This document shows, piece by piece, positions 1-6,786 of a stretch of 43,320 nt of DNA. The stretch lies in the NCBI GenBank assembly GCA_016793045.1, contig JAEUKZ010000269.1, positions 1 to 43,320 on the forward strand, written 5' to 3'. Each line of letters begins with the position of its first letter. Within the stretch, counting starts at the first letter, position 1. The translations under genes and the position numbers were made by a program. Below the pieces are notes generated by a model. That model was not told the DNA's origin. It made no database searches and worked only from the letters and a program-made list of their open reading frames with translations. This stretch comes from Alphaproteobacteria bacterium (GTDB lineage: Bacteria > Pseudomonadota > Alphaproteobacteria > CACIAM-22H2).

Positions 1-62
1 TGGGTCCGCCCGCGGCCGGACTGCATGGCGGTCTTGGCGGGGCGATAGATGCGTGCGGTCAT
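1..62 (-). CDS. NDUFS4-like complex I accessory protein (N-terminus only)
   Basis: Only the first 20 codons lie inside the window; the gene runs off the left edge. The minus strand reads MTARIYRPAKTAMQSGRGRT from an ATG at 62-60. This is the characteristic start of the alphaproteobacterial ETC complex I subunit conserved-region protein (NDUFS4 / 18 kDa family), an accessory subunit on the NADH-oxidising arm of respiratory complex I. The ATG has a weak AAGAG about ten bases upstream. It lies 44 bp downstream of tRNA-Pro on the same strand and may be co-transcribed with it. The call rests on the motif IYRPAKTAMQSGR, which I know from this family; the rest of the protein cannot be seen. Confidence 0.72.
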   Translation of the reverse strand, partial: MTARIYRPAKTAMQSGRGRT

Positions 63-106
63 GGGGCTGCGCTCTTGGATCGGCCGATGCCTGTTCGGAA
101 CGGGCC

Positions 107-183
107 TGGTCGGAGTGGCGGGATTTGAACTCGCGACATCCAGCTCCCAAAGCTGGCGCTCTACCAGGCTGAGCTACACTCCG
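107..183 (-). tRNA. tRNA-Pro (anticodon TGG)
   Basis: Read on the minus strand from 183, the sequence folds as a cloverleaf. The acceptor CGGAGTG pairs with CACTCCG, the anticodon arm is CCAGC-TTTGGGA-GCTGG with TGG at positions 34-36, and the T-loop is TTCAAAT. The discriminator base is A and the CCA end is encoded (107-109), giving 77 nt in all. TGG reads proline codons CCN. A promoter-like pair lies just upstream at 201-228. Confidence 0.96.
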
Positions 184-200
184 GAACCGGGCCCCCGGGA

Positions 201-228
201 GATACACGAAGCGGACCCGCGTCGGCAA
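201..228 (-). promoter_or_regulatory. Candidate promoter of tRNA-Pro
   Basis: On the minus strand TTGCCG (228-223) and TGTATC (206-201) are separated by 16 bases and lie about 20 bp upstream of the tRNA-Pro 5' end. Both hexamers are only partial sigma-70 matches. Position relative to a stable RNA gene is the main support. Confidence 0.4.
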
Positions 229-253
229 GGACGGCCTCGGCCGGGGCTGGCGG

Positions 254-790
254 CTACGGCGACGCGCGCATCCGTCCGGCGACCTCGCCGGCGAGGGCGC
301 GCAGCGCGTCGCGATAGGCGTCGGCCAGGGTCGGTCCGATGCTGTCGCAGCCGACCAGGCCGCTCGCCTGCGACGTGGCGCGGCCGGTCGCCTGGACCTG
401 CCGTGCGGCACCACCATCGACCGCGACGCTCGCCTCCGCGACCACCGATACCGCCGCGCCCTGGAGCAATCCGCCCGCGAGGTCGCTCTCGGCGCGCAGC
501 CGCTCGCCCCGGATGTCGACGCGCGTGATCGCCGGGCGCAGGTTCGTCGCGGCGGCGGCGCGCATCGCCGCCTCGAAGGCGGCGCGGCCGTCGAGCGGGA
601 AGGTGTACGCGGCGCAGCCGAAGCGCGGCTGCAAGGACGTCGTCATCGCCGAACCGTCGACATGGATCGCCGCCGACGCGGCGGCCGGCGCGGCGGCGAG
701 CCCGAGCGACGACGGCGCCACGACCTGCGGATCGCGCTGACCGCAGGCGGCGAGGGCGAGAAGCAGCGCGAGGGCGGGAATGATACGCAT
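254..790 (-). CDS. Predicted small lipoprotein, function unknown
   Basis: This is a 178-residue protein I do not recognise. It begins MRIIPALALLLALAACGQ: a short charged start, a hydrophobic stretch and a lipobox with the acceptor Cys at residue 16. It should therefore be exported, lipidated and anchored to a membrane. After an Ala-rich linker (residues 24-45) there is a compact domain with two further cysteines (FGCAAYTFP near 60 and VGCDSIGP near 148) that might form a disulfide. A Leu/Ala helix (ADAYRDALRALAGEVAGRM) closes the protein. It diverges from the M81 peptidase gene across a 117 bp gap. The start has no clear ribosome binding site, but the signal peptide fixes it well. Confidence 0.72.
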   Translation of the reverse strand: MRIIPALALLLALAACGQRDPQVVAPSSLGLAAAPAAASAAIHVDGSAMTTSLQPRFGCAAYTFPLDGRAAFEAAMRAAAATNLRPAITRVDIRGERLRAESDLAGGLLQGAAVSVVAEASVAVDGGAARQVQATGRATSQASGLVGCDSIGPTLADAYRDALRALAGEVAGRMRASP

Positions 791-907
791 GGAAAAAGGC
801 TACCACGGGCGTGCGCCGGCGGGCGACGGGGCAGGGTGCCGCAGTATTCCGCGCCATGGAACGGCCCTGTTCTTGACCCGGAACGCGCCAGCCCCGATCG
901 TCGCGCG

Positions 908-2380
908 ATGAGCAAAAAGACGCGCCTGTTCACCGCCACCTTCGGCACCGAAACCAACACCTTCCAGACCTTCCCGACCGGCCTCGGCGATTTCGAGTCC
1001 TTCCTGATGGTGCGCAACGGCATCGAATCGGTGCCCGACACCGTCCACACCGCGCCGGCGCGGCAATGGCTGAAGCATGGCCGCGCGGCGGGCTGGGAGG
1101 TGGTCGAGAGCCTGCACTGCTTTGCCGAGCCCGCCGGCGTCACCACCCGCGCCGCCTACGAGGCGCTGCGCGACGAGATCCTCGCCGATCTCAGGAAGGC
1201 GATGCCGATCGACGCCGCGATCTTCTTCCTCCACGGCGCGATGGTGGCGGAGGGCTACGACGACTGCGAAGGCGACTTCCTCGCCCGCGTGCGCAAGATC
1301 GTCGGGCCCAAGGTCGTGGTCGGCGTCGAGCTCGACCTGCACGTCCATCTGACCGACGCGATGGTCGACAACGCCGACGTCGCGGTGATCTACAAGGCCT
1401 ATCCGCACACCGACTATCGCGAGCGCGCGGACGAGGTGTTCGCGCTGGTGCGCGACACGCTGGCCGGCAAGGTCAAGCCGGTGATGGCGTGGTCGCCGTG
1501 CCCGGTGCTCGGCCTGTTCCCGACCACGCGCAAGGGGCCGATGCCGCAATTCGTCGCCGACATGGTGGCGCAGGAAGGCAAGGACGGCATCCTGTCGGTG
1601 TCGCTCGGCCACGGCTTCCCGTGGGCCGACCTGCCGATCACCGGCGGTGCCGCCCTGGTCGTCGCGGACGGCGACAAGGCCAAGGCGCGGGCGGTGGCGG
1701 ACCGCTTCGCGCGGCGCTTCATGGCGATCAAGGAGGACGCGGCGCTGCCCTTCGTGCCGATGGACGAGGCGCTCGACCGCGCGGCGCGCGCCACGAAGTT
1801 CCCGGTGCTGCTGGCCGACACATCGGACCAGCCCGGCGGCGGTGCGCCCGGCGATTCGACCTATCTGATCGAGGCGATGATCGCGCGCGGCCTGCGCGAC
1901 GCCTGCTTCGCGCCGCTGTGGGACCCGATCGCGACCTTCTACTGCTTCCAGGCCGGCGTCGGCGCCCGGTTCAACCTGCGCATCGGCGGCAAGGCGAGCG
2001 TGTTCTCGGGCCGGCCGCTCGATCTCGACGTGACGGTGAAGTACCTCGAGCGCGACGGCTATCAGGACTGGATCAACGGCGAGCGCATCCATGTCGGCGA
2101 TCTCGCGGTGGTCGATGCCGGCGGCATCGAGATCATGCTGACCAAGGAGCGCGCCAGCGTCTGGCACCCGTCGATGTTCACGCTCCACCAGATGGACTTC
2201 CGGAAGAAGAAGATCGTCTGCGTGAAGAGCCTCTACCGCTACTACGACTTCTTCGCGCCGCTGTGCTCCGAAATGATCCTGGTGGGCACGCCGGGCGCCT
2301 GCAATCCCGAGTGGTCGAAGCTGCCCTACAAGCGCCTCAAGCACCCGATCTGGCCGCTCGACGAGGTGCCCGCCCGCTGA
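908..2380 (+). CDS. M81 family metallopeptidase (microcystinase C / MlrC-like)
   Basis: The protein has 490 residues, typical for the M81 / MlrC family. The start chosen is ATG 908, giving MSKKTRLFTATFGTETNTF. The open frame runs further upstream but has no family similarity there and would overlap the divergent lipoprotein gene. Family features visible are the early GTETNTFQTFPTGL segment, the metal-site segment VELDLHVHLTD near residue 140, YPHTDYRERA near 165, and a C-terminal half with SLYRYYDFFAPLC. M81 enzymes are Zn-dependent hydrolases; MlrC itself cleaves linear microcystin peptides, but most alphaproteobacterial members have no known substrate, so a linearised or modified peptide substrate is only inferred. 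No signal peptide is visible, which suggests the cytoplasm. It stands alone in its orientation. Confidence 0.9.
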   Translation: MSKKTRLFTATFGTETNTFQTFPTGLGDFESFLMVRNGIESVPDTVHTAPARQWLKHGRAAGWEVVESLHCFAEPAGVTTRAAYEALRDEILADLRKAMPIDAAIFFLHGAMVAEGYDDCEGDFLARVRKIVGPKVVVGVELDLHVHLTDAMVDNADVAVIYKAYPHTDYRERADEVFALVRDTLAGKVKPVMAWSPCPVLGLFPTTRKGPMPQFVADMVAQEGKDGILSVSLGHGFPWADLPITGGAALVVADGDKAKARAVADRFARRFMAIKEDAALPFVPMDEALDRAARATKFPVLLADTSDQPGGGAPGDSTYLIEAMIARGLRDACFAPLWDPIATFYCFQAGVGARFNLRIGGKASVFSGRPLDLDVTVKYLERDGYQDWINGERIHVGDLAVVDAGGIEIMLTKERASVWHPSMFTLHQMDFRKKKIVCVKSLYRYYDFFAPLCSEMILVGTPGACNPEWSKLPYKRLKHPIWPLDEVPAR

Positions 2381-2481
2381 CGGCGCGGTAGCCTGCTCGG
2401 CTATCGCGGCCGCCTCGCCTCCTGTATCCTGATAGTTGTGCCAGGGGGCAAGGCCACGAAGCAACGAAGGAGCGGGGGACA

Positions 2482-3054
2482 ATGCCGACGTTCATGCGGG
2501 CAGCATTGGTCATTCTGGGGCTGCTGTCGGTCGGCACCCCGGCCGCGCAGGCCGCGCCGACTCTCTACTGGTCCGTGTCCGGAACCTTCGACGACGGCAC
2601 GAACTTCAGCGGCATTTTCGCCACCAACGTGTACGGCTTCCTCCAGCCGCCGCTCGCCATCACGACCGAGGACGGCATCATCCTTGGCGCCGTCTACCCG
2701 CAGCCTGGCGCCCCGTCGGCGAGCATCGACAACGCCACCAAGAGCATCGTCGTGTTCAACCGCCCGGGCTACAACGGCTTCTTCGAACTGGACTTTCTCT
2801 ACGACCTGACGGTGTACCCGGCGAGCGGCGTGAACCCGATCGTGATCGGTGCGCTGTCCTATGAATGCAACGGCTACCAGTTCGCGATTCCCAACGATCC
2901 GGCATCCTGCACGCGGATCGAACGCTACGTCGTGAGCGGACTCGCGACCGTTGCCGAGCCGGCCGCATTGCCGCTGATCGCCGGGGCGCTGATCGGCCTC
3001 GCGCTCTTCTCGCGGCGGCAGCGGGCGCTGGCCCCCGCCGGCCGGCGCGCGTAG
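2482..3054 (+). CDS. PEP-CTERM-like exported surface protein
   Basis: A 190-residue exported protein. Residues 1-27 form a signal peptide ending near AQAAPT. The middle is a beta-rich domain (FDDGTNFSGIFATNVYGF, GAVYPQPG) with two cysteines near CNGYQFAIPNDPASC. The C-terminus carries EPAALPLIAGALIGLALF followed by SRRQRA: an E-P pair, a transmembrane stretch and an Arg cluster. That is the layout of PEP-CTERM / VPLPA-CTERM sorting signals processed by exosortase. The central domain is unrecognised; such proteins are usually linked to exopolysaccharide or biofilm surfaces. No exosortase gene is in this window, so sorting would depend on one elsewhere. The start ATG 2482 has GGAGCGGGGG 7-16 bases upstream. 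Confidence 0.72.
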   Translation: MPTFMRAALVILGLLSVGTPAAQAAPTLYWSVSGTFDDGTNFSGIFATNVYGFLQPPLAITTEDGIILGAVYPQPGAPSASIDNATKSIVVFNRPGYNGFFELDFLYDLTVYPASGVNPIVIGALSYECNGYQFAIPNDPASCTRIERYVVSGLATVAEPAALPLIAGALIGLALFSRRQRALAPAGRRA

Positions 3055-3203
3055 GGTCCCGCACGGCGCGCGCCCGGGACGGGGCGGCGGATCCCCCTTG
3101 ACGGCGAGGGATGAAATATCCATTTGACGGGTGGGCCCGTGCGCCGATCTTGTGCGCCGTCGGGCGGCTGATGTTCATGCAATCGTCTAAGAAATTATAA
3201 TAG

Positions 3204-3233
3204 TGAATTGAGTTATCATGATAATTCAATTTA
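3204..3233. repeat. Imperfect 30-base palindrome, possible operator
   Basis: The core TTATCATGATAA (3213-3224) is a perfect 12-base palindrome. The symmetry extends outward nine bases on each side with only two G-T mismatches, so it works both as a DNA dyad and as an RNA hairpin with wobble pairs. It lies about 80 bp upstream of the candidate -35 box of the O-methyltransferase gene. The binding protein is unknown. Confidence 0.55.
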
Positions 3234-3309
3234 TGCCGGGCTTTGCTCGCGCCCGCACGCCTGATTTCCCGCCAACTCGATGAATAATGCATAAGATCAC
3301 ATTAAGTTA

Positions 3310-3339
3310 TTGTAATTCAATGAAAATACGTCATATTCT
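3310..3339 (+). promoter_or_regulatory. Candidate promoter of the O-methyltransferase gene
   Basis: TTGTAA (3310-3315) and TATTCT (3334-3339) are separated by 18 bases. They lie in the AT-rich island, about 100 bp upstream of the start codon. The -35 and -10 each match sigma-70 at four of six positions. A start point near 3346 would leave a leader of roughly 95 nt containing the dyad at 3409-3421. Confidence 0.4.
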
Positions 3340-3440
3340 CGCTATTCGCGTGAATAACGTGTTCGAATATCGCACGGCTTGCCCGGGGAGGCCGGCCGGT
3401 CCATCTGGGTTCGGACCGAACTCCGGGAGCGAGGACCACC

Positions 3441-4103
3441 ATGTCGGGACGTGATCTGGCCATCGACGATCGCCTGCGCGACTACATTGCCAGCGTGACG
3501 CCGGCAGAGGCGCCGGCCCTGCGGCGCCTGCGCGCGGAGACGAAACCGCTGCGCGGGGCGGGGATGCAGATCGGCGCCGCCCAGGGCCAGCTGATGCAGC
3601 TCCTGGTCCGGCTGATCGGGGCGAAGCGCTGCCTCGAGGTCGGGACCTTCACCGGCTACAGCGCGCTGGCGGTCGCGCTCGCGCTGCCCGCGGACGGCCG
3701 GATCGTCTGCTGCGACATCAACGCCGAATGGACCGCGATCGGGCGGCGCCACTGGGAGGAGGCCGGCATGGCCGGCAAGATCGACCTGCGGCTCGCCCCG
3801 GCGGTGGAAACGCTCGACGCGCTGATCGCGGCGGGCGAAGCGGGGCGCTTCGATTTCGCCTTCATCGACGCCGACAAGTCCAACTACGACACCTACTACG
3901 AGCGCGCGCTGGTGCTGCTGCGGCCGCGCGGGCTGATCGCGATCGACAACGTGCTGTGGAGCGGGGCGGTCGCCGACCCGGCGGCCAACGACGCGGACAC
4001 GGCCGCGCTCAAGCGCCTCAATGCGAAGATCGCCGCCGATGCCCGCGTCCAGATGACCCTGCTGCCGATCGGCGACGGCGTGACCCTGGCGGTGAAGCTC
4101 TAG
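3441..4103 (+). CDS. Class I SAM-dependent O-methyltransferase (family 3, CCoAOMT-like)
   Basis: 220 residues, the usual size for the O-methyltransferase family 3 fold. The SAM-binding motif I is EVGTFTGYSALAVA near residues 65-78, followed by the acidic strand end VCCDIN near 92. The metal and catalytic signature FAFIDADKSNYDTYYE is near 140-155, and IAIDNVLWSG near 168-177 is the typical post-motif loop. Members transfer a methyl group from SAM to a catechol-type hydroxyl in a divalent-cation-dependent way. The natural substrate cannot be told from sequence. No signal peptide; cytoplasmic. GGGAGCGAGGACCACC precedes the ATG. It has its own AT-rich promoter region and converges with the DUF192 gene, with the two stop codons directly adjacent. 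Confidence 0.92.
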   Translation: MSGRDLAIDDRLRDYIASVTPAEAPALRRLRAETKPLRGAGMQIGAAQGQLMQLLVRLIGAKRCLEVGTFTGYSALAVALALPADGRIVCCDINAEWTAIGRRHWEEAGMAGKIDLRLAPAVETLDALIAAGEAGRFDFAFIDADKSNYDTYYERALVLLRPRGLIAIDNVLWSGAVADPAANDADTAALKRLNAKIAADARVQMTLLPIGDGVTLAVKL

Positions 4104-4583
4104 CTACGGGACGTTGCGGAACATGCGGTGGAGCACGCGGTCGCCGGGCCGGAGGCCGAGCCGCGCCGCCGTGCCGCCGTTGAGTTCGAGCACCGCGCGC
4201 ACCGGGCCGTCGGACGGGATGGTGGCCTCGGAGCGCGGGACGGTGCGCTCGGCGATGTTCACCACCCGGCCGTCGCGCGCGATGAACAGCATGTCGAGCG
4301 GGATGAAGGTGTTGCGCATCCACATCGAGACGGGCTGGTCGCTGCGGAAGTCGAACAGCATGCCGGCATCGGGCGCCATCGAGGTGCGGAACATCAGGCC
4401 GTTCGCGCGGCGCTCGTCGGTATCGGCCATCTCGATGTCGAAGCGGTGACGCGCACCGGCGGCGGTCTCGATCGTCAGTTCGGACCGCTCGTAGACGATG
4501 GGCGGGCGCTGCGCCGCGGCAAGGCGCGGCAGCGCGGCGACGGCGAGGGCGGCGAGGACGAGGCGACGGGATGGCGGTGTCAT
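4104..4583 (-). CDS. Exported DUF192 family protein
   Basis: 159 residues from ATG 4583, chosen because GGAGG sits five bases upstream and the product then opens with a signal peptide (RRLVLAALAVAALPRLAAAQ). The mature part matches DUF192: FDIEMADTDERRANGLMFR, then MLFDFRSDQPVSMWMRNTFIPLDM, then a C-terminal GDRVLHRMF. The core is the conserved MWMRNTFIPLD signature. The family is widespread, periplasmic or membrane-linked, and has no established biochemical role. The gene converges with the methyltransferase gene and lies downstream of the PAS-domain gene on the same strand, 67 bp away. Confidence 0.9.
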   Translation of the reverse strand: MTPPSRRLVLAALAVAALPRLAAAQRPPIVYERSELTIETAAGARHRFDIEMADTDERRANGLMFRTSMAPDAGMLFDFRSDQPVSMWMRNTFIPLDMLFIARDGRVVNIAERTVPRSEATIPSDGPVRAVLELNGGTAARLGLRPGDRVLHRMFRNVP

Positions 4584-4650
4584 GCCGCCTCCATACCGCG
4601 AACCGGCGGCTCGGCGCAATCCGCCGCCGCGCCCTCGGCGTCGCCAGCGC

Positions 4651-5169
4651 TCAGTCGTCGCGCAGGAAGTCTTCGCTCTGCACGACCTCTTTGGTCGACT
4701 CCGGGAAGTGGCTGCCGGTCAGCAGGATCCCGGCGTCGTCGCCGTCCATCGCATAGGGCAGGATGATCCGCCGGTACTTGCGGACGACCGGCCCGTTCGA
4801 CAGGTAGATCTGGTGGTGGGTCGGCTGCTGGCGCGCGTGCGCCTCGGCGAAGTGGCTCTCGATCACCGCCCGGTAGTCGCGCGGCACCAGCGCCTCGGTG
4901 CTGCGCCCGGTCATCTCGTCGGTCCGGTACTTGCCGATCTCGGTCCCGAAGATGCGGAACCAGAAGCGCGGCGCGGCAGCGCGGACCTCGATGACGTTGA
5001 GGCGGCCGAGCATGAACGCCAGCTCCTCTGCGCGGATCATCGACCGGTTCGGCGCCGGCGCGGTGCCGCGTTGCGCCGTCCACAGCGCGAACAGCCGGCC
5101 GAGATCGCCGTCGGACGGCGGCAGGGCGAGCTCCTCGGCCCAGCACTTCCGGATCGTCTGCACGTTCAT
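4651..5169 (-). CDS. PAS domain-containing protein (PAS_5-type)
   Basis: 172 residues from ATG 5169 (MNVQTIRKCWAEELAL). An in-frame ATG at 5190 would add seven residues, and neither start has a strong Shine-Dalgarno. The segment from about residue 40 (NRSMIRAEELAFMLGRLNVIEV) through FWFRIFGTEIGKYRTDEMTGR to the final beta strands (GPVVRKYRRIILPY, GILLTGSHF) matches the alphaproteobacterial PAS_5 family. There is no attached kinase, cyclase or DNA-binding domain, so output would be through a partner. The ligand is unknown. The last ten residues are acidic. The gene diverges from thrC, and a 12-bp hairpin lies 38 bp upstream. Confidence 0.78.
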   Translation of the reverse strand: MNVQTIRKCWAEELALPPSDGDLGRLFALWTAQRGTAPAPNRSMIRAEELAFMLGRLNVIEVRAAAPRFWFRIFGTEIGKYRTDEMTGRSTEALVPRDYRAVIESHFAEAHARQQPTHHQIYLSNGPVVRKYRRIILPYAMDGDDAGILLTGSHFPESTKEVVQSEDFLRDD

Positions 5170-5206
5170 CGCACGCGGTTCCGCATCCACGGCAATACCA
5201 TTGGGC

Positions 5207-5235
5207 GCCGTCCGGGCGGAATTCGCCCGGACGGC
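5207..5235. repeat. Perfect 12-bp inverted repeat between the PAS gene and thrC
   Basis: GCCGTCCGGGCG (5207-5218), a five-base GAATT spacer and CGCCCGGACGGC (5224-5235) make a perfect stem-loop. No run of T follows on either strand, so it is not a standard terminator. It is 38 bp upstream of the PAS gene start and about 150 bp upstream of the thrC start. Operator, RNA leader structure or U-less transcription stop are all possible. Confidence 0.6.
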
Positions 5236-5385
5236 TGGCCCGGATCGTCGGATACGCTACATGATCTGCAATGACAACTCGTTAACGTATCGGCGGCGGG
5301 CTTAAGGGACCGCGCGATGTGCGGCTTGCCTGGCTGCGGGCGCGCCGCTACCCTCCCGCGCCCCTCGGCTAAGGACATCACGCAG

Positions 5386-6786
5386 TTGCAATACGTATCG
5401 ACCCGCGGCAAGGCGCCGGCGCTCGGCTTTGACGACGCGCTGCTCGCCGGACTGGCTCCCGACGGCGGGCTCTATGTCCCTGAACTGTGGCCGCATTTCG
5501 CCGAGGCGACGTGGGCCGAGCTGGCCGGCAGGCCCTACGGCGACGTCGCCAAGGCGGTGCTCGCGCCATTGATTGGGGATGCGATCGAAGACGAAGCGCT
5601 CGATGCCATCGTTGCGGAAAGCTATGCCGGCTTCGGCCATGCCGCGGTCGCCCCGCTCAAGCAACTGGGACCGGGCGAATGGCTGCTCGAACTCTTCCAC
5701 GGGCCGACGCTCGCCTTCAAGGACTACGCGCTGCAGCTCGTGGGACGCCTGTTCGACCATGTGCTGACCAAGCGCGGTCAACACGTCACCATCGTCGGTG
5801 CGACCTCCGGCGACACCGGCTCCGCGGCGATCGAGGCGTGTCGCGACCGCAACGCGATCGACGTCTTCATCCTCTATCCGCATGGCCGCGTGTCGGAGGT
5901 CCAGCGCCGCCAGATGACGACGGTCGCCGCGGCCAACGTCCACACCATCGCGGTCGAAGGGACGTTCGACGACTGCCAGGACCTCGTGAAGGCGATGTTC
6001 GCCGATGCGGTCTTCCGCGAGCGCATGCGCCTGTCGGCGGTCAACTCGATCAACTGGGCGCGCATCGCCGGCCAGATCGTCTACTACGCCTTCGCCGCAT
6101 TGTCGCTCGGCGCGCCCAGCCGCAAGGTCAGCTTCGCGGTGCCGACCGGCAATTTCGGCAACGTCTTCTCCGCCTATGCGGCCCGCCGCATGGGGCTGCC
6201 GATCGAGCGGCTGGTGATCGGGACCAACCGCAACGACATCCTCGCGCGGCTGCTGACCACGGGCGAGATGACGATCGAGGGCGTCGAGCCGACGCTCTCG
6301 CCCAGCATGGACATCCAGGTGTCGAGCAACTTCGAGCGCCTGCTGTTCGAACTGATGGGCCGCGACGGCGCGGCGATCGCCGCTGCGATGGCGCAGTTCC
6401 GGCGCGAGGGGTCGCTGAAGCTCGGCGCCGCGCAGTTCAAGGAACTGACGGGGCTGTTCGCCGGTGCGCGTGTCGACGACGAGACCACGCTGGCGACCAT
6501 CCGGCGCATCCACGAGTCGACCGGAGAGCTGGTCGACCCGCACACTGCGATCGGCATCCGCGCCGCCGAGGCGCGGCGCGGCTGCAGCGCGACGCCGATG
6601 GTGGCGCTGGGCACGGCGCATCCCGCTAAGTTTCCGGATGCGGTGGCGCGCGCGACCGGCATCCGCCCGCCGCTGCCGGCCAGGCTCGGCGACATGATGA
6701 CGGCGCCCGAGCGGCTGACCGTGCTGCCCAACGACCTCAAATCCGTGCAGAATTTCGTGCGCACGAAGACGGGAGCGGCCTCGTGA
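5386..6786 (+). CDS. thrC: Threonine synthase, TTG start
   Basis: Converts O-phosphohomoserine to threonine and phosphate using PLP, the last step of threonine synthesis. I place the start at TTG 5386: the product then begins MQYVSTRGKAPALGFDDALL, the standard N-terminus of the family, with AAGGA ten bases upstream. The ATG at 5317 would add 23 residues of non-family sequence. The protein is then 466 residues, normal for proteobacterial ThrC. The PLP lysine lies in TLAFKDYALQ (Lys112), the phosphate-binding segment is GATSGDTGSAA, and VPTGNFGNVFSAY is also present. It overlaps the M16 peptidase start by four bases (GTGA), so the two are translationally coupled. Homoserine kinase, the preceding step, is at 13.6-14.6 kb. 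Confidence 0.95.
   Translation: MQYVSTRGKAPALGFDDALLAGLAPDGGLYVPELWPHFAEATWAELAGRPYGDVAKAVLAPLIGDAIEDEALDAIVAESYAGFGHAAVAPLKQLGPGEWLLELFHGPTLAFKDYALQLVGRLFDHVLTKRGQHVTIVGATSGDTGSAAIEACRDRNAIDVFILYPHGRVSEVQRRQMTTVAAANVHTIAVEGTFDDCQDLVKAMFADAVFRERMRLSAVNSINWARIAGQIVYYAFAALSLGAPSRKVSFAVPTGNFGNVFSAYAARRMGLPIERLVIGTNRNDILARLLTTGEMTIEGVEPTLSPSMDIQVSSNFERLLFELMGRDGAAIAAAMAQFRREGSLKLGAAQFKELTGLFAGARVDDETTLATIRRIHESTGELVDPHTAIGIRAAEARRGCSATPMVALGTAHPAKFPDAVARATGIRPPLPARLGDMMTAPERLTVLPNDLKSVQNFVRTKTGAAS

Larger units (their letters stand above)
3055..3440. other. AT-rich intergenic regulatory region
   Basis: No gene is seen in this 386 bp gap. Its middle (about 3181-3360) is strikingly A+T rich against the GC-rich surroundings. 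It holds a 30-base dyad (3204-3233), a related half-copy near 3306-3321 sharing TAATTCAAT, a promoter-like pair (3310-3339), and a short dyad GTTCGG-A-CCGAAC (3409-3421) in what would be the leader of the methyltransferase mRNA. Confidence 0.6.

Noticed and set aside
800-2482. Long antisense open frame opposite the M81 peptidase gene
   Set aside because: It is rich in His, Arg, Asp and Val in the pattern produced by the reverse of GC-rich codons, has no family sequence, and the opposite strand has clear M81 motifs.
3056-3080. Terminator after the PEP-CTERM gene
   Set aside because: GTCCCG and CGGGAC pair, but the loop is 13 bases and no T-run follows.
5282-5305. Two TTAA elements upstream of thrC, possibly a CtrA site
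   Set aside because: They are 16 bases apart, while CtrA boxes need TTAA-N7-TTAA.
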